From contig NC_007954.1 in NCBI RefSeq assembly GCF_000013765.1, positions 1,922,001 to 1,986,000 on the forward strand: 64,000 nt of DNA. The letters are read 5' to 3'. Below, in pieces: positions 57,501 to 64,000 of the stretch. The notes under the pieces were generated by a model, which worked only from the letters and a program-made list of their open reading frames with translations, was not told the DNA's origin and ran no database searches. The stretch comes from Shewanella denitrificans OS217 (GTDB taxonomy: Bacteria > Pseudomonadota > Gammaproteobacteria > Enterobacterales > Shewanellaceae). The translations under genes were made by a program, and so were the position numbers. Position 1 is the stretch's first letter, and every line of letters begins with the position of its first letter.

Positions 57501-60500
57501 TCCAATGCTAGGCTATCGGCTGAGCTTTCGTCTGAGTTAAACGGACTGCCCCATGAAAACATTCGTGTGACCTGCCAGTACCAAGAGGAGAATCAAGATA
57601 AGCGGATCGTGCGAAAGGTTTTTGGTCTGACCCCCGAGCTGTATAGTGCTCTGGAAACTAAGATAGTCCCTGATCCTATCTCCAGCGAGACGGCTAAGAG
57701 CACTTTCTTACATCTATTTGATGAAGGCCCAATTGAAGAGCAAAACACGGTATCCCTTAACACCAGTGCCGACTCCACCGATGCGCCCTGGTTATGTTAT
57801 GACCATAAAGGCGGTGGTTTTCTATGTAAACCGCGCTCCCAGGCGTTAACCGATGCCAACGCGCCTAAAACGCTACTTGGCAACAGCGATAGTCTGCCTG
57901 CGAATAAGGTTATCGATGCGGCGTTTAGCCTGGAAGATAAGAGTTATTACTTTTCGGGAAATAAATATATTACCAGTGATGATTTAACTGATTTGAAGGA
58001 TAGCAATGCGCAATGGAACAAAGCGGGTCTGGATACCTATTTTGAATCGGCGGATGCCGCATTCTTTTTCGAGGATAAGCTGTATCTGTTAGATGATAAT
58101 GAGTGTTTGCGTTATGAAAACTATACTTCTGCTTCTCCTGTGGTCAGTAGCAACTTTCCGATAGCAAATAATTTTAAAGCAGTATTGGAAGCAATGGGCT
58201 TTTCCGGTAATACAGTTGAGATAGATACGGCAACAGCTAAGGTCATTAATCCGGCCGACTATTCTGTTGCGGCGGCATATAACAAGGACGATGATATTTA
58301 TTTGTCTCTGTCATCAACGAGTGAAAAGGTTAACGTTATCGTCAGCCCAACAGGAAATATCACTCAGGGCTTTTTCAATTGGCCATGGAGAAATCTAGGA
58401 CCGAATGGTTTTGATGCTGCTGAGTGGGGAGCAGGTCTTACCCTTAAGAAAAATGGCGAAACTTTGGTATTTGGTTTTCACGACACTTTAGTATACCACC
58501 GTGATAGCTTGCTCAATAATCATTTAGAATCGTTAGGGCGAGTTGTCACTGCAGCTTTCAGTGGGGTAGAGACAGATACCAATGTCTACATCTTTAGCGG
58601 TAATGAATATATCACGCTGCCTAAAACTAATATCACAATAGATTACTTGGTCACAGCCATCAATAATTGGAGCGAGCCTAAACCCATTAAGAGCTTTTGG
58701 CTCAAGCAAAAAGCACAAAGCAGCTTTGATACCAGCAAGATCAACGCAGCCTATGTCGATGGCAGTCTTGTGTATTTGCTCAATGCCAACCAGGTACAGT
58801 GTTTTAAAATAACGGGTAATGAGATTGCCGATATACCAGAACTTGGTTACCCCAGATCGTTGGCGCCCGAATTGCAAAACAATCGGGTCGATGCCGCCTT
58901 TCAGCTCACCGGCTCGTCAGGTAATAAAGCGACCTATATATTTAACAGCGGGCTGTTCTACCGCTATGCCAGCGGTCAGTCGCCCTACTTGAGCGTACAA
59001 GCTAAAGATATTAAGGGGAATGTAAGTAATATCCCCAAAGCGTACAGAACCGGAGTCACAGCGGCGCTAAACAGGGAAGAAAACGGCAAAGACGTGCTCT
59101 ATTTGTTTAAACAGGGGCTTAACCGAGCAGAGGATCAGTATATCCGCTACAGCTCAGATACGGCGATGCCCTACCTGACCCAAGATACAGACTACGAAAT
59201 CGTCCGTTTGACCAGCTCCACCGCCAAAACCTTGAACCAAAAGTTGTTTTCAGAAGGTGTTGAGGGCTTGTTGCAACTAAAAACCCAGGCAAACACGGCT
59301 GAGACGCCAACCTTTAGTCGAGGGGCGTCAGAAGCCACTAATATCCAGGTGAACCAGGGCATTAAGGTATTGCCGGAAAGCAGTCATTTGGACTTTAGCA
59401 GTGCCAACGGCATGTATTATTGGGAAATCTTTTTCCATGCGCCCTATCTGATTGCTCAGCGATTAAACAGCGAGCAAAAGTTTGAACAGGCCAAGAGTTG
59501 GTACCAGCACATTTACGACCCCAGTTTAGGCAATAAATACTGGAAGTTCCTGTTATTCAAAGGCGCCGACAGTCAGGCGCTGGCGCAGGCAGTGGAAGAT
59601 GCAATTGCAGGCTCCGGTCAACTGAACGACTTATTCGACGGGCAAATGGGCGCATTTAAAAACCAGCTTGCACTCTTGTCCCGGGAGTACATGTCGGCGA
59701 CCGCCAAAGCTGATGAAATCGAGCAGCGTATCGACCGTGTGCTTATTGAGATGACCTCAAATTCGACGTTGAAAACCTTGTTTACGGCTATTAAGCAAAA
59801 ACTGACCGATAACCAAGATCATCCTTTCATTGTCGCCTCCCTTGACGAGCTTGCAAACGCTGAAAGTCAGGCGGCCAACTTAAGCAATAGCCGTAATGAC
59901 TTCTTAGTGGTGGTAAACCACTTAAGGTATAAAAAGCTCAGTGCATTGGTGGATGCGGCGAACAGCAAGGCACAGGTTAAAACCCAGCAAGCAGAAGTGC
60001 TGATGGAACCTAAACCCCACTGGGAACTGTGGTCGTTATTTTTAGAGCTGTTGTTAAAACAGCAAGGTAAAGACGTTAACACTCACTTGCTGCAAACCAT
60101 GAAAGATTGCTTTGAGGGCTTTAAGGCATCTATCAATGGCGCACAACAAGCCGCATTTAAGGATCTTTGTACCTATATCACGGAAAAATATGAAGGCAAG
60201 TCGCCGAGTGTGGATCTCAATGGCGATGATTTGGTGAAGCTGGAGCTGGCCGTTGACGAGTTAACTCATGACAAGGCTGAACAGTTTATGAACTTGTTCC
60301 AGCTGGTTAAATGGATATACAAGCCAGATCAGTTGATGAAATCGGCGGAAAAATTCCAGCACCTGCTGCCTGAACCACAAAAAGTGGCGTTCAAGCTTAT
60401 TTACTCGGATAAGATCACCAACTTCAACTTATTTAAAGATAATCAAGAGGAAATCAATAAGCATTTTACTGCTGCCAGAACGATATTGGATCACCTTAAT

Positions 60501-63092
60501 CCTTTAGTCGCAGGCAATTATGCCAGCGGCAAGGAGATTTCTGTTGATATCTCGCCGGTACTGACCTCATTGGCCGCCCTTGAAAGTCACTTGGACAGTG
60601 CCGATCTGCAACAAACTAGCGAACAGCAACTGGATAAATACCTGCATGATCCCTTTGACCCACATGCTATTGCGGGCCTGAGACCGCTGGCGTACAAAAA
60701 AGCCATAGTGATGGGGTATATTGACAACCTGCTGGATTGGGGTGATCTCTTGTTCCGCCAATATAGCCGCGAGAGCATAAATGAAGCCCGTATGCTCTAT
60801 GTGCTAGCCTATGATCTACTGGGCAAGAAGCCGGAAAACCTCGGCAAGTTAACGCTCAGTGATGACCAAAGTTATGACTCACTCAAGCATTACACCAATG
60901 CCAATGAGCAGGATTACGACTTCTTATTTGACTTGGAAAACCAGCAAGCGCCCAGCCTGCGTTACGACAGCTTAGACGCCGACGGCACGGTACATGATTC
61001 TATCACTAACCCCTATTTCCATATCCCGGAAAACAGGGTGTTTAGCGATTACTGGACCCGGGTGGAAGACAGGTTACATAAGATACGCCACAGCCTGAAC
61101 ATGGACGGTAAAAAGCAGCCGCTGCCGCTGTTCCAGCCGCCGATAGACCCGATGGCACTGGTCAATGCCGTTGCCGCGGGCGGCAGCATAGGCGAAGCCC
61201 TAGGTTTGCTTTACACCCAAGTGCCACACTACAGATTCAGCTATATGCTGGACAAAGCCAAAGCCTATACCGATAAACTCTCGCAATTTGGCGCAGATCT
61301 TTTAGGGGCGATTGAGAAAAAAGAAGCCGAAGAGCTGGAAATGCTCCACAACCAGCAAGAAGCGACCATTCTTGGCCTCAACAGTCAAATCAAGGAAGAC
61401 CAAATCAAGGATGCGGAAGCTAATATCCACAACCTTGAAGAAAGTCTGAAAAGCGCCAATGCGCAAGCAAAGCAGTACGAACAATGGCGTGAAGAAGGGT
61501 TTAACAGTCATGAACAAACCCAGATTGATCTTAATATTGCCAGTACCGCGTTAATGGGGGTCGGCGGGCTGTTAAAAATAGGCGCAGGCATTGCCTATGC
61601 CTTACCCGAAGGTCATATTGGTCCCTTTATTGTTGGTGCTACCTCAGGCGGTAGAAACTTTGGTGAGTTCCTGGAAAAAACCTCAGATGCACTGGAAACC
61701 ACAGGCGATGCCTTAAGTACCGGTGGTGAAATAGCGGCTATCTTCGGACAACATGAACGCAGTCGTGATGATTGGGGGTTGCAAAAAGAAATGGCTGAAT
61801 CTGAGGCTAAGCAAATTGAGCAACAGCTGCTCTCTGCTAAATTGCAACGGGCGATTGCCCAACGTGAACAGCAAATTCACGATCAGGAGGTTAAAAACAA
61901 CCGTTCAATTGCCACCTTTATGAAAAATAAATTCAGCAATGAGAAATTGCATCAATGGATGACGGGGCAGCTGTCCGGGCTGTATTACCAAAGCTATAAA
62001 ATGGCCCACGATATTGCCATGCAGGCACAAAAGGCGTTTCAGTTTGAAACCGCAACGTCGGAAAAAGAGGTTAATTATGTCGGCGGCAGCTACTGGGATA
62101 GCCGCCGTAAAGGCCTGATGTCGGGCGAGCGGTTGGGCCATGATCTAGCAGTGATGGAAAAGGCCTATATGGAGCAGGACACCCGGGCACTGGAGATCAC
62201 CAAAAACATCTCCTTGCTTGAGCATGATCCCTTGGCCTACATGGCGCTTAAAACCAAAGGCCAATGTACCTTACGTTTGAGTGAAGAAATGTTTAACCAT
62301 GATTTCCCGGGGCACTTCAACCGTCAAGTCAAAACCATCTCACTGGCCTTTGATATCGGCGAAGGTAAATTTATCAATGCTACCTTAACCCAGCTTAATA
62401 ACCGGGTGCTGATGGCGCCGGACATTAAGGGGGTGAAGCACTTGCTCGATGCTAAAGGTGTGCCGCCGATGAGCATTCGCTCTGACTGGCGTGCCAATCA
62501 GCAAGTGGCACTGTCCCATGTTGATCAGTACACGGAAAACAACGGCCTGTTTGAACTTAGGTATGACGATGAGCGTTACCTACCGTTTGAAGGCACAGGT
62601 GCCGTGTCCTTGTGGCGTTTGCAGATTAACGGCAAGGCCGGCAGCTTTAACCCGAACGAGCTTTTGGATGTCACCATTAAGCTGCGCTACACCGCAGAGC
62701 AGGGCGGCGAAGCCTTCGCCTCAGCGGTGCGCGGCGCGATGAAGCCTTATAAAGCCACCGCCTTTTTGGACCTGGCTTATAACTTCCCGCAAGCTTGGCA
62801 GAACTTTATGGCAGGTGATGAAAAATCCCTAACGGTCACCGTGCCGCGCAGTTTGTTCCCCAACATCAGTGGCGGGCAGTTGGACGGTATCTACACCCGT
62901 TATGAATTTGAGGGCCAACAAGGGGCGAGCCTGATGTTAAACGATGAGCATAAGCTGGCGAACGATCGCTATATGGATCTAAGCAATCTCAATATAGCCC
63001 GGGACGGCAGTCAGTGGACCTTCACCGTACAAGGCGATAAAAAGCAGCTCAAGAATGTGGAAATGATCTTGCTCTACACCGCCAAAATGTAG
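48507..63092 (+). CDS. Giant Tc-toxin A-type protein with hemopexin-like propeller arrays
   Basis: 4861 aa; classical TcA proteins have about 2500. It opens with YQDIFGDLDF and TVYSPAAYLADLLQLM, the TcA N-terminal (Vrp1) signature, followed by an alpha-helical shell to about residue 1140. Residues about 1145-2473 are some 24 hemopexin-like blades (IDAAF...TYLFSGDQYYRY...YPK). The ABC-toxin/neuraminidase-like region follows (WEANRKVFLYPENYIRPEL, about 2710-2940), then a second block of about 8 blades (about 3135-3552). LDFSSANGMYYWEIFFHAPY and YSRESINEARMLYVLAYDLL align with TcdA. Residues about 4270-4470 are two coiled coils around a hydrophobic tip (LMGVGGLLKIGAGIAYAL), the pore helices. The C terminus is the TcB-binding domain. 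No signal peptide. The start has AGAGA upstream. It is followed by a strong terminator. Confidence 0.93.
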   Translation: MRNDNLSDYQDIFGDLDFKQGDESRTVYSPAAYLADLLQLMEDEFKDGADLNSRRDDIRNRLLDEENTYTLVPYLSIVNEVLEGKLGSDVYTDKLLNAKYPFNAPFSLSEEELKLHLTYLGISSETLYKLFARELDEDTLVRESLGLSAQDWAVQLSDNSDDVVLAYYDEDASNIAPAKSALSQVSHFLKKTGLKAKQFKDLLFQNLSDAEISDGKQKHAHININSVSPGEYVLLDENEEWLKNSNPSSATPSGTWFGRVNRFIRLAEKTHFGFTELDTVLRHEQALNSSTQQQTAKASLRLLAIAKDLKQKLDITMQELMALMTSINQIGHGNEDLPQDLFNRVYNNHCVKQESRYIKGSGGPAHQFTNAQYQELSYSDDIFADENEDFRKRVIHSLKLPKNGLEAIIQKLKEKDQHESLWKSKAQKIDLLNFLYRFTRLASALDVSHNALFTLFDLLKQDYSLKAFNQHNSFIEITPSTQDSYDIFLKGTLEDRLWLLQSLTALNTWMQAHDFNAEQLWQIATGQLPDKQAQQQQNKQLMSQLDSLHQAFKPLRLSQKSFQKGEFDARAAGVIYRSLTQVRNVEGEHQLYLADAGSEQAAIEPNQTITLAELAIQSMSRVDKLDFTGLGIEQSLVDKIRRNLFYRGYVDKVGVIKGKHLPDDEQDFMLETDFSGYRTALFQLMHDLYQKAAAKTPAGEEVQFHLYPSDLSRLEVLGRQLPHNESQELYDNLVFNHYIDEEGAVKYNAFFSQAGNHQDFDTYTHINTLSQDVYQLLQHQLMEFEQADLYLTPSAFTALTFTEEDLAELMQNLHFNGYLDEHNRLVGKTLLLEQTAEDFKLALPFFPYQQTIHAILTDKALSHQDQYLAINSAELAKLADKAISFWAYEDLQHQYLDGQYLTTRAVDFFGEVSNQDKLVLGYYFEQQTSRAVFKRMQQIIKQAQAYQLTDIPLAEMKFYPEEIEQLVARLIDMGVLTRSRHIQTERLDYLLDANNVLSFSLDGFEDFNKEIFFLLQGIAKRTKTAISQIVSTETAVAEQQQQLLFNHLRGMFGLEQASMTAITRAMFSDQQAVMQAWMLPLFKAANALDKIDKIPSDPAFVTALRRIRQFALLADKLQLTGEEVDIAFYDQDLVAKFPENLVLPTSVTRIDAVLETPDFLYLFQGGEYWIYRYPDYVMVDGSAFADASEQQDVLKHQENDDDLREQLRLDPVRELFKAHDNLLVDAAFSDNIGNYYIVSGDYYYLLKPDADNWLKRENAFGHTGHEFDDLPAIDAAYTDEKGRLFLFSQGRYVRYSSTDLNSNDELYVDKQYPKSILEHWADEEVEINWPQRFGDRLDAAFHGQDHHAYFFKDNTFISSKDKVVKDIARHWGRVKHDLGRSDNIDAAYTEQGALYLFVNDLVHKYLDGIEHQGIRMAEGYPKTINEHFPHLPAEFSQGVDAAFKGEDGKYHLFKGEYSVAFTATDTSIALNRVTQSWGKQVQGVQGADGISAALTALDGATYVFSGDHYYRYSKGDYTKPDDSYPRLIREDWQGLKSIDAAFVLDGKTYLFGKKEGSNEAVYLRYSTSDYTKIDQVDEDDESYIKPLGNIYDVVEVDEFPRQQDDLFWSLPDSLIEQGFSQVDAVLNTLAGKTLLFSGDRYVEFDQHQMSRWWSEPKTLLETWPEMAFTKIDAAFAGKDGKTYLFSGGKYLCFRDPELCHLQDTVPGNVTDLWKNAKNNIAAGAAVDAAFVVTSREMDEDASVDAPKVTTRHTYLFAGDQFYRYQGSNYSQVEAGYPLPLSKLSQEPRFEHLKPGMELGIDAVFSDERNVYLFKGKQCHIVSEEEHQHYNKAEFEGIDASVTEMGRVFTRRGNNWQSLSAIEGEFIASQASMPELLEQVPNSLHASISATLQDNDGNSYFFAGNQCYNHQLQVKYDIEKEWGRSRNTIAEQGHINTGFVGRDGITYVFADDLCYSYTNLNDITSGNVKLDKPPESIAELWGPLRNVVSAFVWKEKTYLFEQADVSGRARYLVFSSDDYRHETPKLEHSQYPNLWKMGQAQYQLGFNHYDCMFVHGDNAIFIKDQQFIRYNIPDENWSYPKDLSLLFSGLAFNKTTFKGISNAFKGPNDEVYFYSHACYVKWTDTGVTDIYQVNKHWGLLDNPLANGVDATLVHQGITYLFFGKHYVRYSSADYRRVDDGYPKLTHVDLVKEMPFKAMGADFQYALDKLPLAGSGVHIRGVHTNARNTYVFIDNQLFVGANSLTHELLTQEIGFIDNNFTYEGVVDAAVCFNDPNNSSVKTWLFSGDQYVRYSQGHYDYIDAGYPKGISEFTVAENANNQDMPQDFHLGIDAAFVHNKQICFYKNGITWNANTGVKDRQWGQVKNRLKEAFAVGDKSIDGAYTDDLGHLYVFKHDQYTRYSDSQSLFSDDEDALRYMDDGYPMALTEHPAHVPYELYQPASSQTIGELSGVFRFENRIFFSKGDKYISYHSGSDVCMAVREPMLFSSRFAKASDYLLRDIYLLSQFKQLNNQFSGANTSLTELLSRNVQGDEPYWALSEIFGFEKQDIRWFKEKNAFLSASTNDVERRFNIELIVRLHDVLSTLQGINVRASNFYQDVWRPLYDASWTPVFDKTLDEMKQPLPNTASEREKLTHSKQLALQELAASNLEYYARHHASDEVGKRLFGQSCDQNFVTLKDQLARELNTLKRDALVPYAIANMVNIGDVRELYEELLIDVQMENEANTSTLKEATMALQLFFHRYFLSLEQAELNGKTSDNEEDLIASLKDKWQWMQNYRVWEANRKVFLYPENYIRPELRDSKTPPFETLEQDLNQGEINDDNMQKVFKKYLDEYTEVSRLKIAGGYLYDEDAKDDAVAVNKKLVLFGRTKSDPLRYYYRFGNFLGGQTQNDSWEPWLPVNIPIEGERVYPVFAFNRVFVFWAKVDIVPPDSNQATFHETKDGDTTTFENEGNNASYNVSIYFSYYNLNKEWIQPQKLKTVFEKDQWGGAIVDELQSKYGISNARLSAELSSELNGLPHENIRVTCQYQEENQDKRIVRKVFGLTPELYSALETKIVPDPISSETAKSTFLHLFDEGPIEEQNTVSLNTSADSTDAPWLCYDHKGGGFLCKPRSQALTDANAPKTLLGNSDSLPANKVIDAAFSLEDKSYYFSGNKYITSDDLTDLKDSNAQWNKAGLDTYFESADAAFFFEDKLYLLDDNECLRYENYTSASPVVSSNFPIANNFKAVLEAMGFSGNTVEIDTATAKVINPADYSVAAAYNKDDDIYLSLSSTSEKVNVIVSPTGNITQGFFNWPWRNLGPNGFDAAEWGAGLTLKKNGETLVFGFHDTLVYHRDSLLNNHLESLGRVVTAAFSGVETDTNVYIFSGNEYITLPKTNITIDYLVTAINNWSEPKPIKSFWLKQKAQSSFDTSKINAAYVDGSLVYLLNANQVQCFKITGNEIADIPELGYPRSLAPELQNNRVDAAFQLTGSSGNKATYIFNSGLFYRYASGQSPYLSVQAKDIKGNVSNIPKAYRTGVTAALNREENGKDVLYLFKQGLNRAEDQYIRYSSDTAMPYLTQDTDYEIVRLTSSTAKTLNQKLFSEGVEGLLQLKTQANTAETPTFSRGASEATNIQVNQGIKVLPESSHLDFSSANGMYYWEIFFHAPYLIAQRLNSEQKFEQAKSWYQHIYDPSLGNKYWKFLLFKGADSQALAQAVEDAIAGSGQLNDLFDGQMGAFKNQLALLSREYMSATAKADEIEQRIDRVLIEMTSNSTLKTLFTAIKQKLTDNQDHPFIVASLDELANAESQAANLSNSRNDFLVVVNHLRYKKLSALVDAANSKAQVKTQQAEVLMEPKPHWELWSLFLELLLKQQGKDVNTHLLQTMKDCFEGFKASINGAQQAAFKDLCTYITEKYEGKSPSVDLNGDDLVKLELAVDELTHDKAEQFMNLFQLVKWIYKPDQLMKSAEKFQHLLPEPQKVAFKLIYSDKITNFNLFKDNQEEINKHFTAARTILDHLNPLVAGNYASGKEISVDISPVLTSLAALESHLDSADLQQTSEQQLDKYLHDPFDPHAIAGLRPLAYKKAIVMGYIDNLLDWGDLLFRQYSRESINEARMLYVLAYDLLGKKPENLGKLTLSDDQSYDSLKHYTNANEQDYDFLFDLENQQAPSLRYDSLDADGTVHDSITNPYFHIPENRVFSDYWTRVEDRLHKIRHSLNMDGKKQPLPLFQPPIDPMALVNAVAAGGSIGEALGLLYTQVPHYRFSYMLDKAKAYTDKLSQFGADLLGAIEKKEAEELEMLHNQQEATILGLNSQIKEDQIKDAEANIHNLEESLKSANAQAKQYEQWREEGFNSHEQTQIDLNIASTALMGVGGLLKIGAGIAYALPEGHIGPFIVGATSGGRNFGEFLEKTSDALETTGDALSTGGEIAAIFGQHERSRDDWGLQKEMAESEAKQIEQQLLSAKLQRAIAQREQQIHDQEVKNNRSIATFMKNKFSNEKLHQWMTGQLSGLYYQSYKMAHDIAMQAQKAFQFETATSEKEVNYVGGSYWDSRRKGLMSGERLGHDLAVMEKAYMEQDTRALEITKNISLLEHDPLAYMALKTKGQCTLRLSEEMFNHDFPGHFNRQVKTISLAFDIGEGKFINATLTQLNNRVLMAPDIKGVKHLLDAKGVPPMSIRSDWRANQQVALSHVDQYTENNGLFELRYDDERYLPFEGTGAVSLWRLQINGKAGSFNPNELLDVTIKLRYTAEQGGEAFASAVRGAMKPYKATAFLDLAYNFPQAWQNFMAGDEKSLTVTVPRSLFPNISGGQLDGIYTRYEFEGQQGASLMLNDEHKLANDRYMDLSNLNIARDGSQWTFTVQGDKKQLKNVEMILLYTAKM
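51945..55930 (+). repeat. Coding array 1: about 24 hemopexin-like blades
   Basis: Protein residues about 1145-2473 consist of about 24 blade units of roughly 45-70 residues. Typical units: GVDATLVHQGITYLFFGKHY, VRYSSADYRRVDDGYPK; KIDAAFAGKDGKTYLFSGGKY. Hemopexin propellers have four blades, so 24 would be six complete propellers. The DNA is not a simple tandem repeat; copies are diverged. Confidence 0.85.
57905..59170 (+). repeat. Coding array 2: about 8 hemopexin-like blades
   Basis: Protein residues about 3135-3552 hold about 8 further, more diverged units, for example VIDAAFSLEDKSYYFSGNKY, RVDAAFQLTGSSGNKATYIF and VVTAAFSGVETDTNVYIFSG, enough for two more four-bladed propellers. Some units (around residues 3250-3320) are weak and were counted by spacing. 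Confidence 0.7.
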
Positions 63093-63120
63093 GCAAGAAC
63101 GTTTTGCATTCAGGCAATCA

Positions 63121-63149
63121 AGCCCTAAGCCATGCTTAGGGCTTTTTTA
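63121..63149 (+). terminator. Intrinsic terminator after the Tc toxin gene
   Basis: AGCCCTAAGC (63121-63130) and GCTTAGGGCT (63134-63143) form a 10-bp stem with a CAT loop, followed by TTTTTTAT. It separates the toxin from the next ORF. Confidence 0.93.
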
Positions 63150-63193
63150 TATCCGCTTCATTTTTATGTTAATCACACAAGGTTGGAATTCAT

Positions 63194-64000
63194 ATGACGC
63201 GAAAACGCAGTCACAGTCAAATGAGTCGATCATCGGGGTCAAGTGGCTCCTCAGCATCAACAACTCACAACAGCCAGACAAACAAAACCGATAATAGCGC
63301 TTCGTCTTCGCAAAACAAAACAACCGCCAATACGGAGGCGGCAAAGCCGAACAAAACGCAGGGCATTACACCGTCTCAAGGTCAGGCAAGTACCAGCCAA
63401 GCCCAGGAAACCGCAACACCAGCAGGTAACCAGCCGACAGCCACAGACAACAAACCAGCGGCTCCTGCGGGAGCAGAGGCATCGGGCAGTAAGCCTGAAG
63501 AGGCGGCGCCGGAAACAAAACCGGGTGCCGGCGAAAACGAAGGCGCTGATGCAGACAATGGTGCTGAGCTCGCGGCTGATCCAGCCTTAGGCGGGGCGGC
63601 CTCGGCAAGTGCACCGGCATCTGTAAAACCTCCCGAAAAAAAGAACAAAGGCCTGCTGGCTAAGATCAAAAGTGCCATGACCCCGGATATAGTCAAGGGC
63701 TTGAAACCGGGACAAATGGTGCGTTTGCAGGTGTTTGGCAAAAGCAAGGTGGTGACCCCGGCCCAGGTGAACGGCCATTTAGTCTACCTGCCCGACAAAG
63801 CCGATCTGGACCCGTCGAATCCGGAAGACAAACAAGCACTGGACTCGGGCATGTTTATCGAAGGGGAGTTCGACCCCAATGATCCCGGCGCCAAAGGCCA
63901 TAAGCCGATGGACTTGGATGAAGTTAAAGCCTTTCGCCAGAGTGAGGCGGGCAAAAGCCCGAACAAACCTCATAATCGCAAGGACATAGCCTACGACGTT
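63194..64000 (+). CDS. Partial ORF with long disordered N terminus (runs off right edge)
   Basis: 269 codons open to the window edge, from the ATG at 63194 with AAGG about 11 bp upstream. Residues 1 to about 150 are low-complexity, rich in S, T, N, Q then A, P, G and E (SRSSGSSGSSAST, then EAAPETKPGAGENEGAD). A more ordered part follows: LLAKIKSAMTPDIVKGLKPG, VRLQVFGKSKVVTPAQV and GHLVYLPDKADLDP. Not recognised; in particular none of the SpvB/TcB opening signature is visible in the part inside the window. It is visibly richer in G and C than the toxin gene. Its place right after TcA is where a TcB, TcC or accessory gene would be expected. Confidence 0.6.
   Translation, partial: MTRKRSHSQMSRSSGSSGSSASTTHNSQTNKTDNSASSSQNKTTANTEAAKPNKTQGITPSQGQASTSQAQETATPAGNQPTATDNKPAAPAGAEASGSKPEEAAPETKPGAGENEGADADNGAELAADPALGGAASASAPASVKPPEKKNKGLLAKIKSAMTPDIVKGLKPGQMVRLQVFGKSKVVTPAQVNGHLVYLPDKADLDPSNPEDKQALDSGMFIEGEFDPNDPGAKGHKPMDLDEVKAFRQSEAGKSPNKPHNRKDIAYDV

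Noticed and set aside
47913..63092. A single TcA gene broken by one frameshift or one stop (pseudogene)
   Set aside because: Both parts share a frame but three stops and a 153-bp unrelated spacer separate them, each part has its own ribosome site, and the 4861-codon frame is intact.
63194..64000. TcB (SpvB-type) component
   Set aside because: The visible 269 codons lack the SpvB/TcB opening motifs; the call would rest on position only.

Overview
The window looks like chromosome of a marine gammaproteobacterium of the Shewanella type (Alteromonadales). This is inferred from gene content and order: bioA divergent from bioBFCD, a GntR-controlled prpB-prpC-acnD-prpF methylcitrate cluster, csiV-mfd next to a PilZ gene and lolCDE, and proteins close in length to Shewanella families. 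No rRNA, tRNA, CRISPR array, insertion sequence or integrase was seen.

Layout. 1-2.4 kb: the start of a gamma-glutamyltransferase (runs off the left edge) and a FemAB/GNAT-like acyltransferase. 2.4-7.9 kb: the biotin cluster, with bioA facing away from bioB-bioF-bioC-bioD over one short shared promoter region. 8.1-9.8 kb: a membrane CHASE4-GGDEF diguanylate cyclase. 9.8-16.8 kb: propionate catabolism by the 2-methylcitrate cycle, whose regulator gene sits behind a cluster of TTGTCGACAA palindromes. 17-22 kb: an aromatic/aspartate aminotransferase, menA, tesB, a YbaY-like lipoprotein and an MFS exporter. 22-32 kb: csiV-mfd, a PilZ-like protein, the LolCDE lipoprotein-release transporter and pyrC. 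32.5-36.2 kb: an iron lipoxygenase convergent with a secreted protein that carries one c-type heme site and a C-terminal mannan-binding (MVL-like) lectin domain. 36.5-45.7 kb: an EamA permease, a 1659-residue CHASE/PAS hybrid histidine kinase overlapping a REC-GGDEF response regulator, a retropepsin-like lipoprotein, and a DUF2975/HTH pair.

The accessory part is 45.7-64 kb. A Cys-cluster protein and a lambda-Q-type antiterminator are followed by a candidate promoter and an intrinsic terminator, which resembles the lambda Q-pR'-tR' arrangement. Two small genes follow, then a 14.6-kb gene for a Tc-toxin A-type protein (4861 aa). The second small gene appears to carry the N-terminal TcA segment that the giant protein lacks. 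The giant protein has two blocks of hemopexin-like blades, about 24 and about 8 by my count, inserted into a TcA scaffold that keeps the central-channel and TcB-binding regions. A disordered-N-terminus ORF follows a strong terminator and runs off the right edge; no TcB or TcC component is visible.

How it fits together: biotin and methylcitrate genes form self-contained metabolic units. Four genes (two GGDEF proteins, the hybrid kinase and the PilZ protein) suggest local c-di-GMP signalling. The Q-like gene plus toxin suggests an antitermination switch taken from a phage and used to read a very long toxin gene; this is a hypothesis. A further pattern is that many unrelated conserved proteins carry short, in-frame, repeat-derived low-complexity inserts.
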